Shown one piece after another: positions 26,600-36,674 of a stretch of 64,000 bases of DNA. The notes under the pieces are model-generated. The model was not told the origin of the DNA, did no database searches, and worked only from the letters and a program-made list of their open reading frames with translations. The stretch comes from Halomonas chromatireducens (GTDB lineage: Bacteria > Pseudomonadota > Gammaproteobacteria > Pseudomonadales > Halomonadaceae). The translations under genes were made by a program, and so were the position numbers. Position 1 is the first letter of the stretch; each line of letters begins with the position of its first letter. Location of the stretch: positions 890,145 to 954,144 of the forward strand of contig NZ_CP014226.1 of NCBI RefSeq assembly GCF_001545155.1, in the 5' to 3' direction.

Positions 26600-28504
26600 A
26601 TGTCCACTACCGCTCACGAGGAAACGCTCGGCTTCCAGACTGAGGTCAAGCAGCTGCTGCACCTGATGATTCACTCCCTCTATTCCAACCGGGAGATATT
26701 TCTACGCGAGCTGATTTCCAACGCTGCCGATGCCTGCGACAAACTGCGCTATGCGGCGCTGGACAACGATGCGCTGTATGAAGGCGATAGCGAACTGCGT
26801 ATCGAGATCACGCATGACGAGAAGGCCGGCACGGTAACGGTACGCGACAACGGCATCGGCATGAGTCGTGACGAGGTGATTCACAACCTGGGTACCATTG
26901 CTCGGAGCGGCACCGCCGAGTTCCTCAAGCAGCTCTCCGGCGAGCAGCAGAAGGATGCCAGGCTGATCGGCCAGTTCGGCGTGGGCTTCTACTCCAGCTT
27001 TATCGTCGCCGATGAGGTGACAGTGCGAACCCGCAAGGCCGGCACTGACAAGGCGGAGGGCGTCGAGTGGCGCTCCAGGGGAGAAGGCGAGTTTACCGTT
27101 GCAGATATCGAGAACGAGCGCCACGGTACCGAAATCGTGCTTCACCTCAAGCCGGATGCCAAGGAGTTTGCCGACGACTTCCGCCTCAAGGGGCTGGTGC
27201 GCAAGTACTCCGATCATATCGAGGTCCCGGTACGCATGCCCAGGATCGAGGCCGCCAAGGATGACGACGGCAATGAGATAGAGGGAAGCGAAGTTACCAC
27301 CTGGGAAACCGTCAACGAGGCCACCGCACTCTGGTCCCGGCCCAAGGGCGAGATCTCCGATGACGAGTACAAGGCGTTCTACAAGCATGTGGCCCATGAC
27401 TTCAGCGATCCGCTGACCTGGAGCCACAACAAGGTCGAGGGCAAGCTCGAGTACACCAGTCTGCTCTTCGTGCCGGGGCGTGCTCCCTTCGACCTCTACG
27501 AGCGGGATGGCTCCCGGGGCGTGAAGCTCTATGTGCAGCGCGTCTTCATCATGGACGATGCCGAGCAGTTCCTGCCGCTCTACCTGCGTTTCATCAAGGG
27601 GGTGCTCGATACCCGCGAACTCTCTCTCAACGTTTCCCGTGAGCTGCTTCAGCAGGATCCCAAGGTCGAGAAGATCAAGAGTGCGCTGACCAAGCGGGCG
27701 CTCGACATGCTCAAGAAGCTGGCCAAGGACAAGGAAAGCTACCAGACCTTCTGGAATACCTTCGGCACCGTGCTTAAGGAAGGGCCGGCCGAGGACTACG
27801 CCAACCGTGAAAAGATCGCAGGGCTGCTACGGTTCTCCTCAACGCATACCGATAGTGCCACCCAGGACCAGTCACTGGCCGACTACGTCGAGCGCATGAA
27901 GGAAGGGCAGGCAAAGATTTACTACATCGTGGCCGACAGCTTCAATGCGGCCAAGTCGAGCCCGCACCTGGAGATCTTCCGCAAGAAGGGCATCGAGGTG
28001 CTACTGCTCTCCGATCGGATCGACGAGTGGCTGATGAGCCACCTCACCGACTTCGACGGTAAGACCCTGCTCGACGTGGCCAAGGGTGATCTCGATCTTG
28101 GCGAGATCGAGGGTGAAGAGGAGAAGAAGGCCCAGGAAGAGACCGCCAAGGCCAAGGAGGCGCTGGTCAAGCGTGTCAAGGAGGCCTTGGGGGACGAGGT
28201 CCAGGAGGTCAAGGTGACCCATCGACTGATCGATTCGCCGGCCTGTGTGGTGCTGCCCGAGCATGAGATGGGCTTTCAGATGCGTCGCATCATGGAGGCG
28301 GCCGGGCAGAAGGTGCCTGAGGTCAAGCCGATACTCGAGCTCAACCCGGAACATGCGCTGGTCGACCGGCTCGAATCGGCGGAGGGCGAACGTTTCGCTG
28401 ACCTGGCGCGAATCCTGCTGGATCAGGCGATCATCGCCGAGGGCGGTCATCTCGATGATCCGGCGGCCTACGTCAAGCGCCTCAATGCGCTGCTGATAGC
28501 CTGA
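26600..28504 (+). CDS. htpG: Molecular chaperone HtpG (Hsp90)
   Basis: A 634-residue bacterial Hsp90. The N-terminal GHKL ATPase has [18 protein letters not shown] and [11 protein letters not shown]. The middle domain includes the catalytic-loop region [18 protein letters not shown], and the C-terminal dimerisation domain ends in KRLNALLIA. Length and order match E. coli HtpG (624). A perfect TTCG-tetraloop hairpin follows. No clear sigma-32 promoter is visible in the short upstream gap. Confidence 0.98.
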   Translation: MSTTAHEETLGFQTEVKQLLHLMIHSLYSNREIFLRELISNAADACDKLRYAALDNDALYEGDSELRIEITHDEKAGTVTVRDNGIGMSRDEVIHNLGTIARSGTAEFLKQLSGEQQKDARLIGQFGVGFYSSFIVADEVTVRTRKAGTDKAEGVEWRSRGEGEFTVADIENERHGTEIVLHLKPDAKEFADDFRLKGLVRKYSDHIEVPVRMPRIEAAKDDDGNEIEGSEVTTWETVNEATALWSRPKGEISDDEYKAFYKHVAHDFSDPLTWSHNKVEGKLEYTSLLFVPGRAPFDLYERDGSRGVKLYVQRVFIMDDAEQFLPLYLRFIKGVLDTRELSLNVSRELLQQDPKVEKIKSALTKRALDMLKKLAKDKESYQTFWNTFGTVLKEGPAEDYANREKIAGLLRFSSTHTDSATQDQSLADYVERMKEGQAKIYYIVADSFNAAKSSPHLEIFRKKGIEVLLLSDRIDEWLMSHLTDFDGKTLLDVAKGDLDLGEIEGEEEKKAQEETAKAKEALVKRVKEALGDEVQEVKVTHRLIDSPACVVLPEHEMGFQMRRIMEAAGQKVPEVKPILELNPEHALVDRLESAEGERFADLARILLDQAIIAEGGHLDDPAAYVKRLNALLIA

Positions 28505-28539
28505 TTCCGCAAGGGCAATACCCCATCGATGGTCCACGT

Positions 28540-28565
28540 CACAGGCCGCCTTCGGGCGGCCTGTG
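28540..28565 (+). terminator. TTCG-tetraloop hairpin after htpG
   Basis: CACAGGCCGCC and GGCGGCCTGTG form a perfect 11-bp stem closed by the very stable TTCG tetraloop, 36 bases after the htpG stop. Only a short T-rich stretch follows. Confidence 0.65.
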
Positions 28566-28758
28566 CGTGTTTGTGATCACGGCCAGGTCGGCCCTTTACG
28601 TCAACGTCACATCCTGTTTTTTCCATTATTTCAGCCGGATAGTGCTACATTCAGTTGCTGTCGATCGACATCATTGCGGTTGTGCATTGCGGCATGGTCA
28701 GGTATGAATAGTCAGTTTGACCTATCCGAAACTTCGATAACCATAAGGGAGATCCAAC

Positions 28759-30330
28759 GTGAAGATTGGTGCACCCAAGGAGCTCGCCCAGGGGGAGGCA
28801 CGCGTCGCGCTGACCCCTGACAGTGCGCAGCTCATACACAAGCTTGGACACGAATGCCTGATCGAATCAGGAGCCGGCATCGCTGCCGGTTTCGATGACG
28901 AGGCCTATCGCTCCGCCGGTGTGGCAGTGGTGGAGAGCGCCGAGGCACTTTGGCGCGAGGCCGAGGTGGTTATCAAGGTGCGCGAGCCCAGCGACGCAGA
29001 AGCCGACCTGCTGCGGGACGGCCAGACGCTGATCAGCTTCTTCTGGCCGGCCCAGAACGAGGCGCTGCTGGAGCGCTGCCGGGCGAGGGGGGCCACCGTG
29101 GTCGCCATGGACATGGTCCCGCGAATCTCTCGGGCCCAGAAGATGGATGCCCTGTCGTCCATGGCCAATATCGCCGGCTATCGGTCGGTGATCGAGGCGG
29201 GCAACAATTTCGGCCGCTTTTTCACCGGCCAGGTCACTGCCGCCGGGAAAGTGCCACCGGCCAAGGTGCTGGTCATCGGCGCTGGTGTGGCGGGTCTCGC
29301 CGCCATTGGTACTGCAACGAGCCTCGGTGCGGTGGTTCGCTCCTTCGACGTGCGCCCCGAGGTTGCCGAGCAGATCGAATCGATGGGCGCCGAGTTCCTG
29401 TTTCTCGACTTCGAGGATTCCCAGGATGGCTCCGGCACCGGCGGCTATGCCGCACCGTCAAGCCCCGAGTTCCGCGAGAAGCAGCTGGCGCTGTTCCGTG
29501 AGCAGGCGCCAGAGGTCGATATTGTCATCACCACGGCGTTGATTCCCGGCAAGCCAGCGCCCAAGCTGTGGCTGGAGGACATGGTCAAGGCCATGAAGCC
29601 GGGGTCGGTCATTGTCGACCTGGCCGCCGAGAAGGGCGGCAACTGCGACCTCACCAAGCCCAACGAGAAGGTGGTCAGCGACAATGGCGTGACCATCGTC
29701 GGCTTTACCGACTTCCCTTCGCGCATGGCGACCCAGTCATCGTTGCTTTACTCGACCAACATCCGTCACATGCTCACCGACCTGACGCCTGAAAAGGATG
29801 GTGCCATCGTCCATGACATGGAAGATGACGTGATCCGAGGGGCGACGGTCACTCATCAGGGTGAGGTTACCTTCCCGCCGCCGCCCCCCAAGGTCAAGGC
29901 GATTGCCGCCGCCAAGCCCAAGCCCAAGGAGAAGGTGCCGACACCGGAGGAGAAGAAGGCCACAGAGCTTGCCACCTTCAAGGTGCAGACCAAACGACAG
30001 GTGACGTTGCTTGGCGTCGGGGGCGCATTGATGCTGCTGCTTGGCCAGATTGCCCCGGCCTCGTTCATGCAACACTTCATCGTTTTCGTGCTGGCCTGCT
30101 TCGTCGGTTTCCAGGTGATCTGGAATGTCAGCCATTCGCTGCATACGCCGCTGATGGCGGTGACCAATGCCATTTCCGGGATCATCATTCTCGGGGCGGT
30201 CCTGCAGATTGGATCGGGCAACTGGGTGGTGGTATTGCTTGCGGCGATCTCGGTACTGATCGCGACCATCAATATAGTGGGTGGCTTCCTGGTGACACGC
30301 CGGATGCTGGCCATGTTCCAGAAGTCCTGA
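28759..30330 (+). CDS. pntA: Proton-translocating NAD(P)+ transhydrogenase, alpha subunit
   Basis: PntAB uses the proton gradient to transfer hydride from NADH to NADP+, supplying NADPH. This 523-residue alpha subunit has the NAD(H)-binding dI domain ([20 protein letters not shown], the Rossmann [18 protein letters not shown], and the mobile-loop region [18 protein letters not shown]). A Pro/Lys-rich linker follows, then four transmembrane helices (about 410-520). It is the undivided E. coli-like form rather than the split PntAa/PntAb. pntB follows 16 bases downstream. Confidence 0.97.
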   Translation: MKIGAPKELAQGEARVALTPDSAQLIHKLGHECLIESGAGIAAGFDDEAYRSAGVAVVESAEALWREAEVVIKVREPSDAEADLLRDGQTLISFFWPAQNEALLERCRARGATVVAMDMVPRISRAQKMDALSSMANIAGYRSVIEAGNNFGRFFTGQVTAAGKVPPAKVLVIGAGVAGLAAIGTATSLGAVVRSFDVRPEVAEQIESMGAEFLFLDFEDSQDGSGTGGYAAPSSPEFREKQLALFREQAPEVDIVITTALIPGKPAPKLWLEDMVKAMKPGSVIVDLAAEKGGNCDLTKPNEKVVSDNGVTIVGFTDFPSRMATQSSLLYSTNIRHMLTDLTPEKDGAIVHDMEDDVIRGATVTHQGEVTFPPPPPKVKAIAAAKPKPKEKVPTPEEKKATELATFKVQTKRQVTLLGVGGALMLLLGQIAPASFMQHFIVFVLACFVGFQVIWNVSHSLHTPLMAVTNAISGIIILGAVLQIGSGNWVVVLLAAISVLIATINIVGGFLVTRRMLAMFQKS

Positions 30331-30346
30331 GCGGCGGAGTAACGAC

Positions 30347-31792
30347 ATGTTGGGTCAAGGTTTTGTTTCTGCCGCAGCCATTGCGGCAAGCGTTCTCTTC
30401 GTGCTCTCCCTGGGTGGACTGAGCAATCAGGAAAAAGCCAAGCGTGCCGTCTGGTACGGCATCGTCGGCATGGCGGTGGCGGTGCTTTTCACCGCTTTCG
30501 GTCCGGGCATCGGCAACTACTGGCTGATGATCCCGATGATCGCGATCGGCTCGGTGATTGGTTGGAAAGTGGCCACGCGGGTGGCCATGACCGAAATGCC
30601 CCAGCTGGTGGCGGCGCTGCACAGCTTCGTCGGCCTGGCGGCGGTGTTCGTCGCCTGGAACGCCGATCTCGAGCGGCGTCGGGTACTGGCGGCACAGGCA
30701 CTCGGTGCCGGCTACCAGGAGTTTTCGGCCTTTGCCGCCCTGGTGGCGACCAAGGCATCGGATGAACTCACCTTCCTGCAGCTCGAGGTGGTGTTCGCCA
30801 TCTTCATCGGTGCGGTGACCTTCACCGGTTCGGTGGTGGCCTTCGGCAAGCTGGCCGGCAAGGTGGACGGCAAGCCACATAAGCTGCCCGGCGGCCATAT
30901 GCTCAATGCGGGAGCGGCCGCATTCAGTCTGCTGTTGGCGATTCTCTACCTCAACGGTGCCGGCTTCTGGACCCTGCTGATTCTCGCGGCGCTGGCCTTC
31001 TTCATCGGCTGGCACCTGATCATGGGTATCGGCGGTGCCGATATGCCGGTGGTGGTGTCGATGCTCAACAGCTACTCGGGCTGGGCGGCGGCAGCGATCG
31101 GCTTCACCCTCTCCAACGATCTGCTGATCGTCACGGGGGCGCTGGTGGGTTCCTCCGGGGCCATTCTCTCCTACATCATGTGCAAGGCGATGAACCGCAA
31201 CTTCGTCAGCGTCATTCTCGGTGGCTTCGGTGGTGGCACCCAGGGGCCGGCTGCCGAGATCGAGGGCGAGCAGGTGGCCATCGATGCCGCGGGCGTGGCC
31301 AGTTCACTGAATAACGCCGACAGCGTGGTTATCGTGCCTGGCTACGGCATGGCCGTGGCCCAGGCCCAGAACGCGGTGAGCGAGCTGGTGCGCAAGCTGC
31401 GCTCGGCAGGTAAGGAGGTACGCTTCGCCATACACCCGGTGGCCGGGCGTCTGCCAGGGCACATGAACGTACTGCTGGCCGAGGCCAGGGTGCCCTACGA
31501 TATCGTGCTGGAAATGGACGAGATCAACGATGATTTCCCCAAGACCGACGTCACGATCGTCATCGGCTCCAACGATATCGTCAACCCTGCCGCCCAGGAC
31601 GACCCCAACAGCCCCATCGCCGGCATGCCGGTGCTTGAGGTCTGGAAGTCCTCGGTCGTCTTCGTCTGCAAGCGTGGCCAGGGCACGGGCTATTCGGGCA
31701 TCGAGAACCCGCTCTTCTACAAGGAGAACACGCGGATGTTCTATGGCGATGCCCGTGAGAGCATCGATTCGCTGCTCTCCTTGATCGACTGA
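30347..31792 (+). CDS. pntB: Proton-translocating NAD(P)+ transhydrogenase, beta subunit
   Basis: The 481-residue beta subunit has about nine transmembrane helices forming the proton channel (about 5-270). The NADP(H)-binding dIII domain follows, with [29 protein letters not shown], the loop [12 protein letters not shown] and [32 protein letters not shown] precedes the ATG at 30347. It is cotranscribed with pntA and ends at two adjacent hairpins, the second a good terminator. Confidence 0.97.
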   Translation: MLGQGFVSAAAIAASVLFVLSLGGLSNQEKAKRAVWYGIVGMAVAVLFTAFGPGIGNYWLMIPMIAIGSVIGWKVATRVAMTEMPQLVAALHSFVGLAAVFVAWNADLERRRVLAAQALGAGYQEFSAFAALVATKASDELTFLQLEVVFAIFIGAVTFTGSVVAFGKLAGKVDGKPHKLPGGHMLNAGAAAFSLLLAILYLNGAGFWTLLILAALAFFIGWHLIMGIGGADMPVVVSMLNSYSGWAAAAIGFTLSNDLLIVTGALVGSSGAILSYIMCKAMNRNFVSVILGGFGGGTQGPAAEIEGEQVAIDAAGVASSLNNADSVVIVPGYGMAVAQAQNAVSELVRKLRSAGKEVRFAIHPVAGRLPGHMNVLLAEARVPYDIVLEMDEINDDFPKTDVTIVIGSNDIVNPAAQDDPNSPIAGMPVLEVWKSSVVFVCKRGQGTGYSGIENPLFYKENTRMFYGDARESIDSLLSLID

Positions 31793-31844
31793 GGCGATAT
31801 CGCCCGGGCCGGTATCGCCGGCCCGGTGCTATGCTAGGCATCAG

Positions 31845-31867
31845 GCGCCCCCGAAGGGGGCGCTTTT
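31845..31867 (+). terminator. Rho-independent terminator after pntAB
   Basis: GCGCCCCC and GGGGGCGC form an 8-bp stem with a GAA loop, then TTTT. A second GC-rich hairpin (CCGGGCCGG with CCGGCCCGG, about 31804-31826) precedes it. Confidence 0.8.
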
Positions 31868-31907
31868 CGTTACACTCTTCTCTCTACCCGACTTTTCAGG
31901 GGTGAAC

Positions 31908-33008
31908 ATGTCCGATGAACCCATGCGGGTGGCGGTGCTGGGCGGGGGCAGTTTCGGTACTGCACTTGCCAGCATTGCTGCCGACAACGGGGCAGAAGTG
32001 TGTCAGTGGCTACGCGACATCGATCTGGTGGAACAGATCAACCGTGAACACCGAAACGGCCGCTACCTGCCCGACTTTGCCATCAACCCGGCGGTCAAGG
32101 CATCGAGTGATATGCAGGCAGTGCTCGAGCGGGCGGAACTGGTGCTGGTGGCGATTCCCTCCAAGGCCTTTCGTGACGTCGTGCGGCAGGCACGCCCCTG
32201 GCTTCGCTCCGACCAGATCCTGGTGAGTACGACCAAGGGTATTCAGGAGGAGGGCTTCAAGCTGATGAGCCAGATCCTTCAGGAGGAGACGGGCTTTACC
32301 CATATCGGGGTGATCTCGGGCCCTAACTTGGCCACCGAAATCGCCCAGAAACAGCTCACCGCCACGGTAGTGGCCAGCGACGACCCGCTGACTCGTACCC
32401 GGGTGCAGCAGGCGCTGAGCTGTGACTACTTCAGGGTCTATGCCAGCAACGACCGCTACGGCGTTGAGCTGGGCGGGGCGTTAAAGAATATCTATGCGAT
32501 CGCCGCCGGTATGGCCGCCGCGCTGGGCATGGGCGAGAACACACGCAGCATGCTCATGACCCGGGCGCTGGCCGAGATGGGGCGTTTTGCGGTGGACCAG
32601 GGGGCCAATCCCATGACGTTCCTCGGCCTTGCCGGCGTGGGTGACCTGATCGTCACCTGCTCGTCGGACCTGTCGCGCAACTACCGAGTCGGCTATGCGC
32701 TGGGCCAGGGAAAATCCCTCGATGAGGCGGTGGCGGCTCTGGGTCAGGTAGCCGAGGGGGTCAACACGGTGCGCCTGGTGCGCGACAAGGCTCGCGAGGC
32801 CGGTGTCTACATGCCCCTGGCCGAAGGGCTCTACCAAGTGCTGTTCCAGGGCGTGCCGGCGCGCGAAATGGCGCGCATGCTGATGCGGGGGGAGCAGAGC
32901 AGCGATGTGGAATTTCTGCTCTCACGGGAGGACGTGCAGCGGGCCCACCGGCGGGTCGAGGCCGCCGACGACCAGCCGGACGCCAGCAGGCATGGGAGCG
33001 GGCAATGA
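31908..33008 (+). CDS. gpsA: Glycerol-3-phosphate dehydrogenase [NAD(P)+]
   Basis: GpsA makes sn-glycerol-3-phosphate for phospholipid synthesis. The 366-residue product has the N-terminal Rossmann motif [11 protein letters not shown], the conserved STTKGI, the GPNLATEIA loop, the catalytic lysine in [13 protein letters not shown] and the C-terminal domain [17 protein letters not shown] 31908 is chosen over the in-frame GTG at 31902 because AGGGGTG then sits at normal distance. The C-terminus is longer than in E. coli, by about 25 residues rich in Arg/Asp. sixA overlaps the stop (ATGA). Confidence 0.96.
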   Translation: MSDEPMRVAVLGGGSFGTALASIAADNGAEVCQWLRDIDLVEQINREHRNGRYLPDFAINPAVKASSDMQAVLERAELVLVAIPSKAFRDVVRQARPWLRSDQILVSTTKGIQEEGFKLMSQILQEETGFTHIGVISGPNLATEIAQKQLTATVVASDDPLTRTRVQQALSCDYFRVYASNDRYGVELGGALKNIYAIAAGMAAALGMGENTRSMLMTRALAEMGRFAVDQGANPMTFLGLAGVGDLIVTCSSDLSRNYRVGYALGQGKSLDEAVAALGQVAEGVNTVRLVRDKAREAGVYMPLAEGLYQVLFQGVPAREMARMLMRGEQSSDVEFLLSREDVQRAHRRVEAADDQPDASRHGSGQ

Positions 33009-33496
33009 GTAAGCGCCTGCTGATCATGCGCCATGGTGAGGCCGGCCCGGGCAGCGTCGATGCCGAGCGCACGCTCACCGTTCGTGGCCATGCTGAAGCT
33101 GCGCGCATGGCAGACTGGCTGCAGTATCAGGAGCTGGCCCAGGCGCGAATACTCGCCAGCCCGTATCGGCGAGCGCAACAGACGGCGGTGCATGTGGCGG
33201 CCAGCCTGGGATGTGAGATTCAGACCCTGGGTATCGTCACGCCGGACGATCCCCCCGAGGCGGTGATTGACTGGCTGCTGGAGCAGACCGGCCGAGGGCC
33301 GTTCGTGCTGGTCAGCCATATGCCGCTGGTGGGTGCCGTGACAGGGCTGCTGGTCGAGGGGCGAAGTGACCGCGGGCTGGGCTTTCCCACGGCGGCCGTG
33401 GCCGAGCTCGAAGCCGAGGTGTGGGCGGCGGGCTGCGCCAGGCTACTGCGCTTCATGGCGCCAAACGACGTTACCTGGCCAGATGAGCGGCCCTGA
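33005..33496 (+). CDS. sixA: Phosphohistidine phosphatase SixA-like
   Basis: The 163-residue protein of the histidine-phosphatase superfamily has [12 protein letters not shown] at the N-terminus with the catalytic [14 protein letters not shown] as the second Arg motif, and [17 protein letters not shown] with the second catalytic His. SixA removes phosphate from phosphohistidine proteins such as ArcB or the nitrogen PTS protein NPr. The ATG overlaps the gpsA stop by four bases. Confidence 0.92.
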   Translation: MSKRLLIMRHGEAGPGSVDAERTLTVRGHAEAARMADWLQYQELAQARILASPYRRAQQTAVHVAASLGCEIQTLGIVTPDDPPEAVIDWLLEQTGRGPFVLVSHMPLVGAVTGLLVEGRSDRGLGFPTAAVAELEAEVWAAGCARLLRFMAPNDVTWPDERP

Positions 33497-33513
33497 ATCA
33501 ATGGAGAACTGCC

Positions 33514-33822
33514 ATGACTTTCGTCGTCAACAATCGCGTCTTCGTCAACCCCGGCCATGAGGGGGCATTCGAAGCGCGCTTTCGTGCTCGAGCCGGCGAA
33601 ATCGACAAGCAGCCGGGCTTTCTGGCCATGCGTGTGCTTCGGCCATTGGGCAATCAGGCCCCCTATGTGGTGGAGACCGAGTGGGAGAGCCAGGAGGCCT
33701 TTCACGCCTGGGTCGGCGGCGATGACTTCAAGCGCGCCCACGCCAACCCCATGCCCAGGGAAGCCGTCGGCGAGGGCGGCGGGCTCGAGCAGTTCGAGGT
33801 TGTGATCCGCAGCGGTGGCTAG
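33514..33822 (+). CDS. ABM-domain protein, IsdG/HmoA-like heme monooxygenase candidate
   Basis: A 102-residue dimeric alpha/beta barrel (ABM) protein. Besides the fold pattern, it keeps the three residues that define IsdG/IsdI heme-degrading enzymes: Asn6/Asn7 near the N-terminus, Trp66 in FHAWV and His76 in FKRAH (IsdI Asn6, Trp66, His76). That makes heme degradation more likely than generic quinone monooxygenation. No heme uptake genes are nearby. It follows sixA by 17 bases with a GGAG ribosome site and is probably the last gene of the gpsA operon. Confidence 0.82.
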   Translation: MTFVVNNRVFVNPGHEGAFEARFRARAGEIDKQPGFLAMRVLRPLGNQAPYVVETEWESQEAFHAWVGGDDFKRAHANPMPREAVGEGGGLEQFEVVIRSGG

Positions 33823-33838
33823 ACGATGACGGCAACGC

Positions 33839-34786
33839 TTAGATCAGCCCGGCGAGACGCAGGCCAAACACCCCTAGCGTGATGGTCACGCTTGCCATCA
33901 GCGTAGTGAGGGCGATGATATTGGCGGTCAGCACGGCGTTGCCGCCCATCGCCTTGGCCATTACAAAGGCAGCCGCTGCCGTGGGACTGGCGAAAAACAG
34001 GAAGAGCACACCGAGTTCGCGCCCTTCGAAGCCGACCAGCCAGGCGGCACTGGTGGCCAGTACCGGTATCGTGATCATTTTCATCAGGCTGGCGCCAGTG
34101 GCCAGGCGTCCCGATGCCCGGATCGAGCCCAGGGAGAGGGTGGCGCCGATACAGACCAGCGCCAGGGGCAGGGTCAACGAGGCAAAATACTCCCCTGAGG
34201 TCATCAGCCAGCCGGGAAGGCGCAGTTCGAGGGCGGCCACCGGCACAGCCACTACCACTGCCAGAATCAGCGGATTGTGTGCGATGTGCGAGGCGATACT
34301 GCGCCAGTTGGTGCGCTGATGGGGCTGGTAGGCGGCCAGGGCAATCACCGAAAAGGCGTTGTAGGTAAGAATCACCACCCCCAGCAGCAGGCCGCCGGCG
34401 GAGAGGCCATAGTCACCGTACATGCCTGCGGCGAGGGCGAGCCCGACGATGCCGCAGTTGCCGCGGAAGGCGCCCTGGACATAGACGCCACGGTCGGCAT
34501 GAGGCACCCGCAGGATCGCCCAGCCCCAGCTGAACAGGAAATTGCCCAGGGTGGCCAGGGCAAAGAAGCCGAGCAGCAGCGGGTTCAGGGTAGCGTCCAG
34601 GTCGGCCTTGATGATGCTGAGAAAGATCAGCATCGGCATGGTGCCCTTGAAGACCAGTAGCGAAGCGGTATTGATAAAGGGCTGATCGATCCAGCCGGCA
34701 CGCTTCAGGCCCAGGCCGATGAAGACCATGACGAAGACCGGCAGCGTGACTTCCAGGGTGCCGAAGAAGACGTCGATCAGTTCCAT
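33839..34786 (-). CDS. AEC (auxin efflux carrier) family transporter
   Basis: The 315-residue protein has about ten transmembrane helices in two five-helix halves. It carries the family features VFIGLGLKRAGWI, FRGNCGIVGLALAAG (the central GNxG region) and the C-terminal FFASPTAAAAFVMAKAMGGN. AEC carriers move small organic anions such as malate or malonate; the substrate is unknown. The ATG directly abuts the stop of a 33-codon membrane-peptide gene (TGA then ATG), and no strong Shine-Dalgarno is visible, so its translation is probably coupled to that peptide. Confidence 0.9.
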   Translation of the reverse strand: MELIDVFFGTLEVTLPVFVMVFIGLGLKRAGWIDQPFINTASLLVFKGTMPMLIFLSIIKADLDATLNPLLLGFFALATLGNFLFSWGWAILRVPHADRGVYVQGAFRGNCGIVGLALAAGMYGDYGLSAGGLLLGVVILTYNAFSVIALAAYQPHQRTNWRSIASHIAHNPLILAVVVAVPVAALELRLPGWLMTSGEYFASLTLPLALVCIGATLSLGSIRASGRLATGASLMKMITIPVLATSAAWLVGFEGRELGVLFLFFASPTAAAAFVMAKAMGGNAVLTANIIALTTLMASVTITLGVFGLRLAGLI

Positions 34787-34888
34787 TCAGCGAGCCAGCC
34801 AAAGGCCGACCGTCACGGCGGCAATCACGGTGATCCAGAAAATTCGGTTACGGATCCGGGTATCACGCGGGGGGCGCGGCGCTGGCAT
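34787..34888 (-). CDS. 33-residue single-span membrane peptide abutting the AEC gene
   Basis: Very small gene: a basic, Pro/Arg-rich N-terminus (MPAPRPPRDTRIRNR) followed by one hydrophobic helix (about 16-32, IFWITVIAAVTVGLWLA) and a terminal Arg. GGAG lies about seven bases before the ATG, and its TGA touches the ATG of the AEC transporter. Positive residues before the helix predict a cytoplasmic N-terminus. It could be a small transporter subunit or a translated leader that couples AEC synthesis. I know no family. Confidence 0.6.
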   Translation of the reverse strand: MPAPRPPRDTRIRNRIFWITVIAAVTVGLWLAR

Positions 34889-34916
34889 GGGGAGACTCCG
34901 ATAGGGCTTGGGTTCC

Positions 34917-35060
34917 AGGAAACACTGAACAAATGCCTACACGAGCGAATCGCTGCGTTGCGCGGTGCTCGGAATCCTCACATATACCCCATATGCTCCG
35001 GTTCCTGTGCTCCGTGCGCCTTGCGCTTCATCTCGCTCGATGATTTGTTCAGCGATTCCT
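34917..35060. repeat. MITE-like palindromic element (144 bp)
   Basis: The ends are an 18-bp inverted repeat with 16 matches, AGGAAACACTGAACAAAT on the left and AGGAATCGCTGAACAAAT read inward from the right. The interior is also roughly palindromic (GCGTTGCGC near GCGCCTTGCGC, CGAGCGA on both sides) around CATATACCCCATATG. It has no reading frame of note. Elements of this general shape are common interspersed repeats in gammaproteobacteria. It lies beside the damaged hydrolase gene. Confidence 0.7.
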
Positions 35061-35155
35061 TAGGGGACACTTCAGATCGACTTGGCGAAATAGGGTAAAC
35101 CCGTTAGCCTGCTATCGCCATAGACTTTACGTCTTGCTTGACACTGGATTCCACC

Positions 35156-35780
35156 ATGACCGCTTCCCCCGCTAGCCAACGACCGCGATTGATCTTCGCC
35201 CATGCCAACGGCTTTCCCGGCATGAGCTACCGCAGCCTGCTCGCACCGCTACACGAGCGCTTCGACGTTCATCCGGTCGATCGCCTGGGTCATCATCCCG
35301 ACTACCCGGTCGGCCACAACTGGCTGGCACTGCGCGATGAGCTGCTCGATCATCTCACCCATAGTCAGGAGCCCGCCATTGGCGTGGCCCGACCGTGAGG
35401 CCATGGCCAATCACCTGCGTCGTCGTGGCCTGTTCCGGCGCTTCACGCCCGATGCGCTGCATGACTATGTTGAGGGAGGCACCCGGCTGCGCGATGATGG
35501 AACGGCCGAGCTGGTCTATGATCCAGCCATCGAGACCGAGATATTCCGCCAGCTTCCGGACCACTTGACCCGCCTTCCACGGCGCCTGCAAGTGCCTTTT
35601 GGGCTGCTCGCCGGTAGCGATTCCGACCTGATCACCCCGGCGCGACGACGTCGGCTTGAACGGCACCGGATCAAGCTGGCTCTGGTACCGGGTACGCACA
35701 TGTTTCCCATGGAGCACCCCGAGGAGACGCGACAGGCATTGCTGGCAATGCTGGATGACTTGCTGGAGAACTCGGCATGA
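35156..35780 (+). pseudogene. Alpha/beta hydrolase, internally deleted and frameshifted
   Basis: The N-terminal part (ATG 35156 to a TGA at 35396-35398) encodes RLIFAHANGFPGMSYRSLL and ends EPAIGVARP. The rest continues in another frame from about 35385 as WPDREAMANHLRRRGLFRRFTP, through the acid region GLLAGSDSDLITP and the catalytic His region PGTHMFPMEHP to 35780. The join loses roughly 90 residues, including the GHSLGG nucleophile elbow and start of the cap, and shifts the frame. The two pieces together are a recognisable single hydrolase without a catalytic serine. The following hydrolase gene overlaps its stop (ATGA), so this was once the first gene of an operon. Confidence 0.85.
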
Positions 35781-36646
35781 GCGATCCAAGAGACATTAGC
35801 CTGGCCGGTGGGCGGCTCGCGGGATTGTGCTGGGGTCCAGAGGAGGTGCCGACCTGGTTGGCACTCCACGGCTGGCTGGATAACGCGGCGAGCTTCTCGC
35901 GGCTGGCGCCCCTTCTGGTACGCCAACTAGGGATCCGCATCGTTGCCATCGACTTCAGCGGACACGGTCATTCGCAACATGTCGCCGGCGACTATGCGCT
36001 GTGGGACTACTGCCACGACCTGCTGGATGCCGCCGATGAGCTTGGCTTGGAGCAAACCACCCTGCTGGCTCACTCCATGGGAGCAGTGGTGTCCTGCCTG
36101 GTCGCGGCGGCACTGCCTGAACGTATCAGTCGACTGGTGTTGATCGATGGCCTGGGAGCGCTCACCACTCCAGCCGGCGATGCTGCACAACAGCTGCGCA
36201 AAGGGCTGCGCGCCAGTCGTCGTTCCCTATCGGCCCCACCACGCTACCCTGATGTCGAGACTGCCGTTGCGGCACGGGTAGCGGGTGGAGTGACGCCCAT
36301 CGATGCCGAAACGGCCGCCCCGGTGGTGGCGCGCAACCTGAATGACGAAGGCGACGGTCATGTGCGGTTGCGCACCGACGGTCGCCTGCTCTGGCCCTCG
36401 CCGGTGCGCCTGACGCCGGAACAGGTCCTGGCCCTGCTCGGGTCCATCCAGGCGCCGGTGCTGTTGATCGAAGGCGAGAGTGGCATACTCGGCGGGCGGG
36501 AGTCGGCTGCCGCCGCACGATCGGCGGTTCCGACATTGACCAGGCGGATATTGCCCGGGGGACACCATCTGCACCTGGAGCCCGGTGCGGTAGCGACAGT
36601 AGCGGGAGCCATCCTCGAATGGCAGGCAATGGAAGCGGGCGCGTAA
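35777..36646 (+). CDS. Alpha/beta hydrolase (intact)
   Basis: A 289-residue hydrolase. It has the oxyanion region LALHGWLDNAASFSRLAP, the nucleophile elbow LLAHSMGAVVSCLVAA with Ser in H-S-M-G, the acid in the QAPVLLIEGESG strand region and the catalytic His in LPGGHHLHLEPG. It resembles the serine hydrolase-like (SERHL/MEST-type) esterases encoded near such operons; the substrate is unknown. The ATG overlaps the stop of the decayed hydrolase gene and the product runs in series with the patatin gene 28 bases downstream. Confidence 0.88.
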   Translation: MSDPRDISLAGGRLAGLCWGPEEVPTWLALHGWLDNAASFSRLAPLLVRQLGIRIVAIDFSGHGHSQHVAGDYALWDYCHDLLDAADELGLEQTTLLAHSMGAVVSCLVAAALPERISRLVLIDGLGALTTPAGDAAQQLRKGLRASRRSLSAPPRYPDVETAVAARVAGGVTPIDAETAAPVVARNLNDEGDGHVRLRTDGRLLWPSPVRLTPEQVLALLGSIQAPVLLIEGESGILGGRESAAAARSAVPTLTRRILPGGHHLHLEPGAVATVAGAILEWQAMEAGA

Positions 36647-36674
36647 CAGGGAGCGACATCAGGAGTGGTGCAAT

